Below are positions 10,552-22,390 of a stretch of 64,000 nt of DNA, piece by piece. Position 1 is the stretch's first letter. Every line of letters begins with the position of its first letter. A model generated the notes under the pieces. That model was not told the origin of the DNA, made no database searches, and saw only the letters and a program-made list of their open reading frames with translations. Made by a program: the position numbers and the translations under genes. The stretch covers positions 80,004-144,003 of the forward strand of contig NZ_JAUFPL010000027.1 in the NCBI RefSeq assembly GCF_030409215.1. Reading direction: 5' to 3'. Source of the DNA: Halomonas ramblicola. GTDB lineage: Bacteria; Pseudomonadota; Gammaproteobacteria; Pseudomonadales; Halomonadaceae.

Positions 10552-12170
10552 GAGCCTGTCGGACTTCCGGCGCGCTGGGGCAGCAGCAGGGTGAAACGCG
10601 CTCCCCCCAGGTTGGGGCTGTCGTCGACGGCCACGCTGCCGCCGTGCCAGTTCATCACTTTCTGGACGATGGAGAGGCCCAGGCCGTAGCCGCCCGAGCG
10701 GCGGGTGCGGCTGTCATCGAGGCGCGCGAAGGGCTTGAAGATCGCCTGGCGCTCGGCCATGGGGATGCCCGGCCCATCGTCCTCCACGTCGATCCTCACC
10801 AGGTGGGGCTCGCGACGCAGGCGGATCACCACCCGCGAGCGGGCATGGCGACAGGCATTGACCACCAGGTTCTGCACGGCGCGCTGCAGATAGCGCGGCT
10901 CGGCCACCGCCTCCACCTCCGGCCCCTCGGCCAGTACGATGGCGAGATGGCCGTGAAGGGGTCTCAATCCCTCGATCACCCGCTCGACCATGGCCCGGCA
11001 GTCGATCAGGGTGGCGTCCATCTCGCGGCCGTTGACGGCGTCGCTGCCCAGGCGGGCATAGGTGAGGATCTCGTCGATCAGCCCGTCCAGTTCCTCGATG
11101 TCGCCGTCGATGCCCTGCAGTTGCCGCCGTACCGCCTCTTCGTCGGTCATGTCCTCGACCATCTGCACGGCGAAGCGGATGCGCGCCACCGGGGTGCGCA
11201 GCTCGTGGGAGACGGCACGGATCATGTCCTGCTGGGCGCGCAGCAGCGACTGCACCTGGGCGGCCATGCCGTTGAGCGCCATGCCCAGCCGACCGATGAA
11301 GTCGCCGCTCTCCACCTTGACCCGGGTGTCCAGCCGGCCGGCGGCGATGCGCGAGGCGGCCAGTTCCAGGCGCGCCATGCGCGCCTCCACGCCGCGCACG
11401 ATCAGGTAGATGGTGGCGCCCAGCACCGCCAGCAGGATCATCACCAGCAGCAGTTGCAGCGAGCCCGGCATCGGCTCGAAGGCCTCCACCGGGCCGACGA
11501 CCAGCCAGGTGGCGTCGCCGCTCATATCGGTCAGCGCCAGGTACATGGCCATCGACCAGCGGCCGGGCAGCAGGCGGATCACCACCTCGCCGTCGGAGAG
11601 CCGCCCCAGCTGGTAGGCGTCCAGGCCCGAGGGCGGCGTCTCGCTGAGGCTGGCCGGGATGCTGTCCCCGACCACCCGCTCGAGCCGGGCCTGGCGCTCC
11701 TCCGGCGGTACCTTCGCCAGCCACTCGCCGAGCAGCTCGGTCAGCCCGCGCAACTGGTGCTCGCTGAGGTTGGTGAGGTCCACCTGCAGCAGCCGCTCGC
11801 CGTCGGGCAACAGCTTCTGCAGGCGCCAGCCCTGCTCCTCCCGGGACTGCAAGAGCACCCCGCCGCGCTCCAGCCGGATACGCGAGAAGTAGTTGAGCGG
11901 GACCCTGTCCAGCGGTTCCACGGTGGCCGCCATGTCCAGGCGACGGGCCTGGGCGACCAGCCAGCTGGGGTGGGATTCGGGGGGCAGGGCCGCCAACTGC
12001 TGGGTGAGCAGGCGCATCGGCGCCTCGGCCAGCTGCTCGCGATGGGCCTCGCGACGCACCTGGTCGACCAGCGCCACGCCCAGCAGGGCCAGGCCGAAGG
12101 TCAACAGCAGGGCCAGCGCCAGCAGCAGGTAGACGCGCAGGAAGGTGCTGTCGGCCAGGACCCGACGCAT
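10548..12170 (-). CDS. RstB-like sensor histidine kinase
   Basis: A 540-residue inner-membrane kinase. Helix 1 spans about residues 11-36, a periplasmic sensor domain about 37-237, helix 2 about 239-258, then a HAMP linker. The H-box is AVSHELRTP with His322 as the phosphorylated residue; N-box QNLVVNACRHA and G-boxes DDGPGIP and GYGLGLSIV follow. The layout and the partner resemble RstB. The signal is unknown. It lies 3 bases downstream of the response regulator gene, so the pair is one operon. Confidence 0.9.
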   Translation of the reverse strand: MRRVLADSTFLRVYLLLALALLLTFGLALLGVALVDQVRREAHREQLAEAPMRLLTQQLAALPPESHPSWLVAQARRLDMAATVEPLDRVPLNYFSRIRLERGGVLLQSREEQGWRLQKLLPDGERLLQVDLTNLSEHQLRGLTELLGEWLAKVPPEERQARLERVVGDSIPASLSETPPSGLDAYQLGRLSDGEVVIRLLPGRWSMAMYLALTDMSGDATWLVVGPVEAFEPMPGSLQLLLVMILLAVLGATIYLIVRGVEARMARLELAASRIAAGRLDTRVKVESGDFIGRLGMALNGMAAQVQSLLRAQQDMIRAVSHELRTPVARIRFAVQMVEDMTDEEAVRRQLQGIDGDIEELDGLIDEILTYARLGSDAVNGREMDATLIDCRAMVERVIEGLRPLHGHLAIVLAEGPEVEAVAEPRYLQRAVQNLVVNACRHARSRVVIRLRREPHLVRIDVEDDGPGIPMAERQAIFKPFARLDDSRTRRSGGYGLGLSIVQKVMNWHGGSVAVDDSPNLGGARFTLLLPQRAGSPTGS

Positions 12171-12173
12171 GGA

Positions 12174-12887
12174 TCAGGGTTCCTTGACGAACAGATAGCC
12201 CTTGCTGCGTACCGTCTTGATGCGGTGCGGCTGATTGGGATCGTCGCCGATCTTGGGGCGGATGCGCGAGACGCGCACGTCGATGGAACGATCCTGGCCG
12301 TCGTACTTGATGCCACGCAGCTGGGAGAAGATCTCCTCGCGGGTCAGCACCCGCCCGGCGTTGCTGGCCAGCAGCCACAACAGGTCGAACTCGGCGCTGG
12401 TCAGGTCGATGCGCTCGCCCTCCAGCCATGCCTCACGGGTGGCGTTGTCGATCTCCAGGTTGCCGAAGACCAGGCGCGTCTCGCCGCTCGCCTCGGCGGC
12501 CTCGGTGCGGCGCAGCAAGGCCCGCATGCGCGCCAGCAGCACCCGAGGCTGTACCGGCTTGGGCACATAGTCGTCGGCGCCCATCTCCAGGCCCAGCACC
12601 TGGTCCATGTCGTCGGTGCGGGCGGTCAGCATCAGGATCGGCCCCGGATACTCCCCGCGCACCCGCCGGCAGATCGACAGGCCGTCCTCGCCGGGCAGCA
12701 TGAGGTCGAGGATCACCAGGTCCGGCTGCAGGGCCAGGATCCGCTCGACCCCACGGGCGCCGTCGGCCTCCAGGGAGACGCGGAACCCGTTGGCCTCCAG
12801 GTAGTCGCGCGTCAGGTCGGCCAGGCGCTCGTCGTCCTCGATGATCAGTATGTGTTCCTGTCCATGCGATTCCAGGCTGTCGTCCAT
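12174..12887 (-). CDS. OmpR/RstA-type response regulator
   Basis: A 237-residue response regulator. The receiver domain has the acidic pocket IEDDE (Asp18, Asp19), the phospho-acceptor Asp61 in VILDLMLPGEDG, Thr88 and Lys110. The C-terminal winged helix ends VRSKGYLFVKEP. The form resembles RstA of the RstAB system. The ATG at 12887 follows GAGG with almost no spacer, so translation may be weak or the start may be the GTG 12 bases upstream, which has no better site. Paired with the adjacent kinase. Confidence 0.9.
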   Translation of the reverse strand: MDDSLESHGQEHILIIEDDERLADLTRDYLEANGFRVSLEADGARGVERILALQPDLVILDLMLPGEDGLSICRRVRGEYPGPILMLTARTDDMDQVLGLEMGADDYVPKPVQPRVLLARMRALLRRTEAAEASGETRLVFGNLEIDNATREAWLEGERIDLTSAEFDLLWLLASNAGRVLTREEIFSQLRGIKYDGQDRSIDVRVSRIRPKIGDDPNQPHRIKTVRSKGYLFVKEP

Positions 12888-13092
12888 CCTCGTGTCCACT
12901 CTGGTGGGCGATTGATCGGGGCGACGGGTCTCCCTCGGGATCCTATCGCCATCCTCTAAAGCATACCCGAAATCCCGGGCGCCGCCTTCCTGTCTCAAAT
13001 ACGCGACAGTCACCGCCCCGCGTCTCTCCCGCCTCACGCGGCCGGCCCATGGCGTCCCCCGGAAGATCACAGGCCATCCACAGGTTATACAC

Positions 13093-13121
13093 TTGATGGA
13101 TGCCAAAAGGCACACTATCTT
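13093..13121 (+). promoter_or_regulatory. Predicted sigma-70 promoter of nrdA
   Basis: TTGATG (13093-13098), a 17-base spacer and TATCTT (13116-13121) lie about 100 bases before nrdA in a 339-base gap. The spacing is ideal and both hexamers keep the most conserved bases. TTATACACT at 13085-13093, just upstream, differs by one base from a DnaA box; that resemblance alone is weak. Confidence 0.55.
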
Positions 13122-13156
13122 GTGTTCCCAAGTCGCAACGGCACTACATGATGTAG
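13110..13156. promoter_or_regulatory. Tandem NrdR-box-like pair upstream of nrdA
   Basis: Box 1 (13110-13125, GCACACTATCTTGTGT) matches the NrdR consensus aCaCwAtATaTwGtgt at 13 of 16 positions by my count; box 2 (13141-13156, GCACTACATGATGTAG) matches at 10 and contains the dyad CTACAT-G-ATGTAG. The boxes are 31 bases apart start to start, three helical turns, the spacing known for NrdR tandem sites. Box 1 covers the predicted -10 element, which fits repression by NrdR when nucleotide pools are high. Confidence 0.7.
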
Positions 13157-13226
13157 CCCTAGCCGTGAAACGCGATGCTGTCAACCGTCCGCTTCGACCA
13201 TTCGACCAGACAGGGAAACCGGCGCC

Positions 13227-16145
<2,919 letters not shown>

Positions 16146-16326
16146 GCGCCTAGCGAGAGGGAGGGTCGCGTCCTTCCTCCTCGCGTCAACCACTACCGCC
16201 GTAGGAGGGCAATTCATTGCGCGACTGGCGCCGCCAGGCGCCCCAGGGCACCGCACCATGGCCGCTTCCGTCGCGCAGCCGAGCTGCCCGCCTACTGCCA
16301 GCAGGATCACTGTCGGAGAAGAACGC

Positions 16327-17586
16327 ATGCTGAACTGGGACGAGTTCCACGAAGACGAGACCGCGGTCGCCGAGCAGCCGGCGTCCGCCGCCGAGCAGCC
16401 GGCCGCCGCCGAGCCGGCACCGGCACCGCAACCCCAGGCCGCGCCGGAGGGCGTGGGCGAGAGCGCCGGCCGCTACGCCGTCGCCGAGGAGGACCGCCTG
16501 GCCCGCGCCCGCAAGTCGCTGGACGAGCTCGACGTGGCCGCCGGCCTCGAGGAGCTGGAGATGGGCGCGGCGCGCATCGAGGTCGACGACAAGAAGATGA
16601 TCAATGCCCGCGCCGACCTCAACCAGCTGGTGCCCTTCAAGTACGAATGGGCCTGGCAGAAGTACCTGGACGGCAGCGCCAACCACTGGATGCCCCAGGA
16701 AGTGAACATGAACGCCGACATCGCCCTGTGGAAGAGCAGCGACGGCCTCACCGCGGACGAGCGGCGCATCGTCGAGCGCAGCCTGGGCTACTTCTCCACC
16801 GCGGATTCGCTGGTCGCCAACAACCTGGTGCTGGCGCTCTACCGCCTGATCACCAACCCCGAGTGCCGCCAGTACCTGCTGCGCCAGGCCTTCGAGGAGG
16901 CGATCCATACCCACGCCTACCAGTACTGCGTGGAGTCCCTGGGCATGGACGAGGGCGAAGTCTTCAACATGTACCGCGAGGTGCCCTCGGTGGCCGCCAA
17001 GTCCGCCTGGAGCCTCAAGCACACCCAGTCCCTGGCGCGCCCGGACTTCAACACCGGCACCCCGGAGACCGACCAGGAGCTCTTGCGCAACCTGATCGCC
17101 TTCTACTGCGTCACCGAGGGCATCTTCTTCTACTGCGGCTTCAGCCAGATCCTCTCCATGGGTCGGCGCAACAAGATGACCGGGGTGGCCGAGCAGTTCC
17201 AGTACATCCTGCGCGACGAGTCCATGCACCTGAACTTCGGCGTGGACATGATCAACCAGATCAAGATCGAGAACCCGCACCTCTGGACGCCGGAATTCCA
17301 GGACGAGGTCACCCAGATGATCCTCGAGGGCACCGAGCTGGAGATCGCCTACGCCCGGGACACCATGCCCCGCGGCGTGCTGGGCATGAACGCCGCGATC
17401 ATGGAGGAGTACCTGCACTTCATCTGCAACCGCCGCCTCGCGCAGATCGGCCTCAAGGAGCAGTTCCCGGGTGCCGAGAACCCCTTCCCGTGGATGAGCG
17501 AGATCATCGACCTGCGCAAGGAGAAGAACTTCTTCGAGACCCGCGTCACCGAGTACCAGGTCGGCGGCGCGCTGAGCTGGGATTGA
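16327..17586 (+). CDS. nrdB: Class Ia ribonucleotide reductase, small subunit
   Basis: The beta subunit builds the diiron-tyrosyl radical used by NrdA. It has 419 residues. The block [15 protein letters not shown] carries the Glu, His and radical Tyr in the spacing E-x2-H-x3-Y, so it looks like a true tyrosyl-radical enzyme. [16 protein letters not shown] and [13 protein letters not shown] supply further conserved positions. The first 65 or so residues are an Ala/Pro/Glu-rich extension. The C-terminus [10 protein letters not shown] is the tail expected to dock on NrdA. The start at 16327 has GGAGAAGAA upstream. Confidence 0.95.
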   Translation: MLNWDEFHEDETAVAEQPASAAEQPAAAEPAPAPQPQAAPEGVGESAGRYAVAEEDRLARARKSLDELDVAAGLEELEMGAARIEVDDKKMINARADLNQLVPFKYEWAWQKYLDGSANHWMPQEVNMNADIALWKSSDGLTADERRIVERSLGYFSTADSLVANNLVLALYRLITNPECRQYLLRQAFEEAIHTHAYQYCVESLGMDEGEVFNMYREVPSVAAKSAWSLKHTQSLARPDFNTGTPETDQELLRNLIAFYCVTEGIFFYCGFSQILSMGRRNKMTGVAEQFQYILRDESMHLNFGVDMINQIKIENPHLWTPEFQDEVTQMILEGTELEIAYARDTMPRGVLGMNAAIMEEYLHFICNRRLAQIGLKEQFPGAENPFPWMSEIIDLRKEKNFFETRVTEYQVGGALSWD

Positions 17587-17631
17587 GAGGCGACCCGCCA
17601 TGGCGATGCTCACTCCCGCCACCCGATGATG

Positions 17632-17666
17632 ACGCCCCGTCCGGCTCCGCCGGACGGGGCGTTTTT
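17632..17666 (+). terminator. Rho-independent terminator after nrdB
   Basis: ACGCCCCGTCCGG - CTCCG - CCGGACGGGGCGT followed at once by TTTTT: a 13-bp GC-rich stem with a T tract, 45 bases after the nrdB stop. This is a textbook factor-independent terminator and separates nrdAB from the next gene. Confidence 0.92.
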
Positions 17667-17706
17667 CATGGCCCCGCAAACCGGCAAGACAACGGAGGGC
17701 AATACG

Positions 17707-18015
17707 ATGCAATCGGCTCGAACCGCAGCACCCCTCGCTGGCGAAGCCCAGGCCTGGCAGATCGCCCTGGATCGCGCCCTGGCCGCCCACGGTGGCCCCC
17801 AGGCCCTGGCCCACTACCCCCACGTGGCCTTCGCCTTCCCTTCCGCCTCTCCCAACCCCTACACCCGCGACCATCCGCTGATCGACTACCGGGAGCTCAA
17901 GGAGTGGGCCAGCTCGCGTGGCTGGCGGGTCCGCCCCGCCCCGGAGCGGGCGTCGGACGGCCAGAAGTACCGCCCACCGGTGCGCTTCACCCGTCAGCCG
18001 GCCCGCTACCATTGA
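17707..18015 (+). CDS. Unknown small protein, 102 residues
   Basis: I do not recognise this family. The ATG at 17707 has a good GGAGGG ribosome-binding site. The protein has an N-terminal Ala-rich half and a basic, Pro- and Arg-rich C-terminus (KYRPPVRFTRQPARYH), with no signal peptide or membrane segment. Codon use fits the neighbouring genes, which supports a real gene. It lies between the nrdB terminator and the RND efflux promoter, so it is probably a single-gene unit. Confidence 0.6.
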   Translation: MQSARTAAPLAGEAQAWQIALDRALAAHGGPQALAHYPHVAFAFPSASPNPYTRDHPLIDYRELKEWASSRGWRVRPAPERASDGQKYRPPVRFTRQPARYH

Positions 18016-18089
18016 ACCGCGGGGGCCGCACGACGGCCCCTGCATCCGACACGTCGCCGCCGTCCCGATTCCCCGGGGCGTCGGCGACG

Positions 18090-18118
18090 TTGCGGTTTAA
18101 TCAATTGATTAATACACT
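18090..18118 (+). promoter_or_regulatory. RND operon promoter with palindromic operator
   Basis: TTAATCAATTGATTAA (18097-18112) is a perfect 16-bp palindrome, starkly A/T-rich against its surroundings. A weak -35 (TTGCGG, 18090-18095) and -10 (TACACT, 18113-18118) flank it with a 17-base spacer, so the palindrome fills the spacer. It is the likely operator for the TetR-type protein encoded at the end of the operon. Confidence 0.65.
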
Positions 18119-18153
18119 GCCGGAACACCCCTCGCAGAGTCCGGAAGGCCGCC

Positions 18154-19281
18154 ATGTCCCTCATCGGTTGCCGCTCATCCCGTCGGCCGGTCGCCCCGCT
18201 CGCCCTGCTGCTGGTCGCGCTCGGCCTGGTGGCCGGCTGTACCCCCGAGGAGACGCCCCCCGAGGAGCGACCGCGGGTGGTGGCGACCCACCTCGTCCAG
18301 CCCGCCGACGGCCCCACCCTCACCCGCCTCTCGGGCCGCGTGCGGGCGGCGCGACGCACCACCCTGAGCCTCGAGGTCGGCGGCGAGCTGGCCAGCCTCA
18401 CCGAGGTCGGCGAGGCCTTCGCCGCCGGTGACGCCCTGGCGACGCTGGACGACGAGCGCTACCGGCTGACCCGGGAGCGGCGCCGCGCCGAGGTTCGCGA
18501 GGCCGAGGCGGTCCTCCGCGAGAAGCGCCAGGACCACGATCGCCTGCGGGACCTGGCGGCCCGCGACTTCGCCAGCCGCGCGCAGCTGGATGCCGCCCGG
18601 GCGGCCCAGGAGAGCGCCGAGGCGCGCCTGGCCACCGCCCGGGCCGTGCTGGCGCTGGCCGAGCGCGACCTGGCCCAGGCCCGCCTGCGCGCGCCCTTCC
18701 GCGGCACGGTCGGCCGGCGCCACGCGGAGCCTGGCGAGCGGGTCGAGGCCGGCCAGCCGCTGCTCGAGGTGGTCGCCGACGGCGCAGGCTTCGAGGTGCG
18801 CACCAGCGTGCCCGAGACCCTGGTCGGGGAACTGCGCCCGGGCTCGCGGCACCGGGTGACGCTGCCCGCCCTGGGCGGCGAGACGCTCACCGCCACCCTC
18901 GCCCACCTGGGCCCCCAGCCGGCCTCCTCCAACGACTATCCGCTGATCCTGCGCCTGGAGGCACCGCCTCCTGGCGTCCGCGAGGGCATGACCGCCGAGG
19001 TCACCCTGGCTACCCCGGCGGCGGGCGGCGCAGGCGATCCCGGGGTCCGGGTGCCGACCACCGCCCTGGTGCATGGCGAGGCGGGCCCCCATGTGCTGCG
19101 CCTCGACGCCGACGACCACCTGGAGCGGGTGGCGGTGACGGTGGTCGCGCTAGGTGACGGCCTGACCGCGGTGCGCGGCGCGCTCCGGCCCGGCGAGCGC
19201 GTTGTCGCCCGCGGCGCCGAGTTCGTCACCGCCGGCGAGCGCGTCACGCCGCTGGAGACCGGCCCCGAGCGCTACCACTGA
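18154..19281 (+). CDS. RND efflux periplasmic adaptor lipoprotein
   Basis: A 375-residue membrane-fusion protein that links an RND pump to an outer-membrane channel. It has a lipobox with Cys29 (GLVAGC). A biotinyl-lipoyl-like half is seen near residues 65-105 (LSLEVGGELASLTEVGEAF), then a helical hairpin of alternating charged residues (about 110-180), and the second lipoyl half APFRGTVGRRHAEPGERV. The beta-barrel and membrane-proximal parts follow. It is first in a three-gene operon, 7 bases ahead of the pump gene. Confidence 0.92.
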   Translation: MSLIGCRSSRRPVAPLALLLVALGLVAGCTPEETPPEERPRVVATHLVQPADGPTLTRLSGRVRAARRTTLSLEVGGELASLTEVGEAFAAGDALATLDDERYRLTRERRRAEVREAEAVLREKRQDHDRLRDLAARDFASRAQLDAARAAQESAEARLATARAVLALAERDLAQARLRAPFRGTVGRRHAEPGERVEAGQPLLEVVADGAGFEVRTSVPETLVGELRPGSRHRVTLPALGGETLTATLAHLGPQPASSNDYPLILRLEAPPPGVREGMTAEVTLATPAAGGAGDPGVRVPTTALVHGEAGPHVLRLDADDHLERVAVTVVALGDGLTAVRGALRPGERVVARGAEFVTAGERVTPLETGPERYH

Positions 19282-19288
19282 GGCCGCC

Positions 19289-22200
19289 ATGAACCTGACC
19301 CAGCTCGCCCACCGCCGCCGCCCGCTCTTCTACCTGGCCACCCTGATCGCCATGCTCTACGGCGCCGTCAGCTACTTCACGCTGCCGACCCGCGAGGACC
19401 CCGCGATCACCATCCGCGAGGCGGTGGTCACCACCGAGTTCCCGGGCCTGCCCGCCGAGCAGGTGGAGGAGAACATCACCAAGCCCCTGGAGGCCCACAT
19501 CCGCACGGTGGGCGAGGTCGAGGAGATCCGCTCCACCTCGATGCGGGGGCGCTCGATCCTCCATGTGGAGATCCGCGACCGCTACTTCGACCTCGATCAG
19601 ATCTGGGACGAGGTGCGCAAGCGGGTCGAAGAGGCCCGCGACGAGCTGCCGGAGGGTACCCGGGCGCCCCGGGTCGACGACGACTTCGGCGAGGTGGCGG
19701 TGGTCACGGCGGCACTGGTCGCCCCGGACTTCCCCCAGGCCGAGCAGCAGGAGATCGCCGAGCACGTGCGCGCTGCCCTCTACGGCGTCGAGGGCACGCG
19801 CAAGGTCGAGCTGCTCGGCGTGCAGCCGCGGCGGGTCTTCGTCGACATCCACCAGCAGCGCCTGGCCGAGCTGGGCCTCGGCCCCGGCGAGCTGGCCGGC
19901 CAGCTCCAGCAACGCAACATCTACCCGCCCGGCGGGGTGCTGGAGGCCGGCGAGCAACGCCTGGCGCTGCAGGTCTCCGGCGAGTTCGCGAGTCTCGAGG
20001 CACTGGGCGATGCCGAGATCCGGCTATCCGAGGGCAGCACCCTGCGGCTGCGCGACCTGGGCGAGATCCACCGCGGCTACGCCGAGCCGGTGGAGCGCCC
20101 GGCCTACTTCGACGGCGAGCCGGCCATCGTCTTCGCCGTCTCCGTCCTCGACGGGGTCAACGTCCTCGACTACGGCGAGGCCATGACCGCGCGCCTGGCG
20201 TCGCTGCGCGAGGAGCTGCCGGCCGGCTATCGCCTGGAGGTCATGACCTTCCAGCCCGACCAGGTCGCCAACGCCGTCTACGGGGTGAGTGCCAGCGTGC
20301 TGCAGACCCTGGGGGTCGTGCTGGCAGTGGTGATCCTCTTCCTGGGCGTGCGCACCGGCCTGATCGTCGGCGCCCTCATTCCCGCGGTGATGCTGGTCAC
20401 CCTGGCGATCATGGGCCTGGCCGAGATGACCCTGCAGCGCGCCAGCCTGGCCACCCTGGTGATCGCCCTGGGGCTGCTGGTGGACAACGCCATCGTCGTC
20501 GCCGAGGACTTCAAGACCCGCCTGGCGGCGGGCGACGACCGCGACCGGGCACTGCGCGAGACGGGGCGCGAGCTGGCCCTGCCGCTGCTGACCTCGACCC
20601 TGACCACCATCCTGGTGTTCCTGCCGCTGATGCTCGCCGAGCATGTCGCCGGCGAGTACACCCGCTCGATCTCCATCGTCATCGCCATCACCCTGCTCGC
20701 CTCCTGGCTGCTGTCGCTGACCGTGACGCCGGCGCTCTGCCACCGCTTCCTGCATGTCCCGGCCCGGGGCGAGGCGCCGGCCGCCAACCTCTCCGACCGG
20801 CTGTTCCGGGGCATGGCGCGGCGCTACGAGGGACTGCTGCGCCGCCTGCTGGCCCACCGCCTCGCCTGCCTGGTGGTCATGGCACTGGCCCTGGCGGCGG
20901 GGGTGGCGCTGATGCAGACGGTGCCGCAGAAGTTCTTCCCCGACTCGGACCGCGACCAGGTGCTGGTCACCCTGGACTTCCCCTCCGACATCGCCGCCGA
21001 CGCGGCCGACCGCCGGCTCCAGGCCATCGCCCGGGAGCTGGGCGAGGTCCCGGAGCTGGCCGACGAGATTACCGGTACCGCCGCCTACGCCGGCTTCGGC
21101 GGGCCACGCTTCGTGCTCTCGCTGACGCCCCTGGACCCGGCCCCCAACAAGGGCTTCATGGTGGTGAACGTCGCCGACCGCGAGCGGGTCGAGCCGGTAC
21201 TGGAGGCGACCCGCGACTTCCTGGCCCGCCGCCACCCCGACGTCGCCGCCCAGGTCACCCGGATGTTCCTGGGCCCCTCGGACAGTCGCCTGCTGGAGGT
21301 GCAGGTCAAGGGGCCGGACCGGGAGGTGCTCTATGCGGCCGCCGGCCGGGTGGAGGCGCTGCTGGCCGGGCTGGACGGCGCCCTGGACGTGCGCCAGAGC
21401 TGGGAGGCGCGGATCCCGGCACTGGCTGTCGAGGTGGACCAGGCCCGGGCGCGGCGCGCCGGGGTGACCTCGGAGGACATCGCCCGATCGCTGGCGGGGG
21501 CCATCGACGGCTACCACCTCAGCCACTTCCGCGAGGGCGACGACATCGTGCCCATCGTGCTGCGCTACGCCGGGGCCGACCGCGCCAGCCTGGAACGGCT
21601 GCGCTCGCTGACCGTCTACCCGCTGGAGGCGCCCGGGGCCGGGGTGCCGCTCGGCCAGGTGGCCGACGTCGCCCTCACCGACGGCTACTACCGCATCGAT
21701 CGCGAGAACCTGGTGCGCACCGTCACCGTCTCGGCGCGCAACCGCCACCTGACCGCCGAAGACATGGCGCCACGCCTGGCCGAGGGGCTCGACGAGCTCG
21801 AGGCCGAGCTGCCCGCGGGCCACTGGGTGGAGTTCGACGGCGTGGTGAAGGAGTCCGCCGAGGGGCAGGCGGCGCTGCAGGCCAACCTGCCGGCCTGCCT
21901 GGGGGCGATCTTCCTGCTGCTGGTGGCGCAGTTCAATTCGCTCAAGCGCCCGCTGTTGATCGTCGCCACCATCCCGCTGATCATCACCGGGGTGGCCCTG
22001 GGCCTGCTGGCGCTGCGCGCCGACTTCGGTTTCATGGTGATGCTGGGCATCTACAGCCTGGCCGGGATCATCGTCAACAACGCCATCGTGCTGATCGACC
22101 GCATCGACATCGAGCGCGGGACGCCGGGGCTCGACGACCTGGACGCCGTGGTCCGGGCCGCCTCGCGCCGCCTGCGGCCGATCCTGATGTCGGCCGCCAC

Positions 22201-22372
22201 CACGGTGCTCGGCTTCCTGCCGCTGATCCTGGGCCGCGACCCGCTGTTCTACGGCATGGCCGGCGCCATGGCCTTCGGCCTGGGCGTCGGCACCCTGATG
22301 AGCCTGGGGCTGGTGCCGGTGCTCTACACCCTGGCCTTCGGCATCGACACCCGGCCGAGCCGCGCCCCCTGA
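19289..22372 (+). CDS. RND-family efflux pump permease
   Basis: A 1027-residue inner-membrane pump of the AcrB/hydrophobe-amphiphile efflux superfamily. The N-terminal helix, the EDPAITIREAVVTTEFPG block, the first porter domain, and the proton-relay helix with GLLVDNAIVVAEDFK are all visible; the second half repeats the layout, with SLAGIIVNNAIVLIDRIDIE. This TFPGLPAEQVE-type sequence places it in the branch of pumps often paired with lipoprotein adaptors. No outer-membrane channel gene is present, so it probably uses one encoded elsewhere. Substrates cannot be read from the sequence. Confidence 0.95.
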   Translation: MNLTQLAHRRRPLFYLATLIAMLYGAVSYFTLPTREDPAITIREAVVTTEFPGLPAEQVEENITKPLEAHIRTVGEVEEIRSTSMRGRSILHVEIRDRYFDLDQIWDEVRKRVEEARDELPEGTRAPRVDDDFGEVAVVTAALVAPDFPQAEQQEIAEHVRAALYGVEGTRKVELLGVQPRRVFVDIHQQRLAELGLGPGELAGQLQQRNIYPPGGVLEAGEQRLALQVSGEFASLEALGDAEIRLSEGSTLRLRDLGEIHRGYAEPVERPAYFDGEPAIVFAVSVLDGVNVLDYGEAMTARLASLREELPAGYRLEVMTFQPDQVANAVYGVSASVLQTLGVVLAVVILFLGVRTGLIVGALIPAVMLVTLAIMGLAEMTLQRASLATLVIALGLLVDNAIVVAEDFKTRLAAGDDRDRALRETGRELALPLLTSTLTTILVFLPLMLAEHVAGEYTRSISIVIAITLLASWLLSLTVTPALCHRFLHVPARGEAPAANLSDRLFRGMARRYEGLLRRLLAHRLACLVVMALALAAGVALMQTVPQKFFPDSDRDQVLVTLDFPSDIAADAADRRLQAIARELGEVPELADEITGTAAYAGFGGPRFVLSLTPLDPAPNKGFMVVNVADRERVEPVLEATRDFLARRHPDVAAQVTRMFLGPSDSRLLEVQVKGPDREVLYAAAGRVEALLAGLDGALDVRQSWEARIPALAVEVDQARARRAGVTSEDIARSLAGAIDGYHLSHFREGDDIVPIVLRYAGADRASLERLRSLTVYPLEAPGAGVPLGQVADVALTDGYYRIDRENLVRTVTVSARNRHLTAEDMAPRLAEGLDELEAELPAGHWVEFDGVVKESAEGQAALQANLPACLGAIFLLLVAQFNSLKRPLLIVATIPLIITGVALGLLALRADFGFMVMLGIYSLAGIIVNNAIVLIDRIDIERGTPGLDDLDAVVRAASRRLRPILMSAATTVLGFLPLILGRDPLFYGMAGAMAFGLGVGTLMSLGLVPVLYTLAFGIDTRPSRAP

Positions 22373-22390
22373 CCGCCCCGAGGAGAGACG

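Noticed and set aside
7148-12959. Very long open frames antisense to metE, the kinase gene and neighbours
   Set aside because: High GC leaves few stop codons on the other strand. These frames have low-complexity Gly/Ala/Arg/Gln/His content, no domain and no ribosome-binding site, while the real genes have clear motifs.
13080-13093. DnaA box near nrdA
   Set aside because: A single 8-of-9 match; one near-match in this length is expected by chance. Mentioned only as context.
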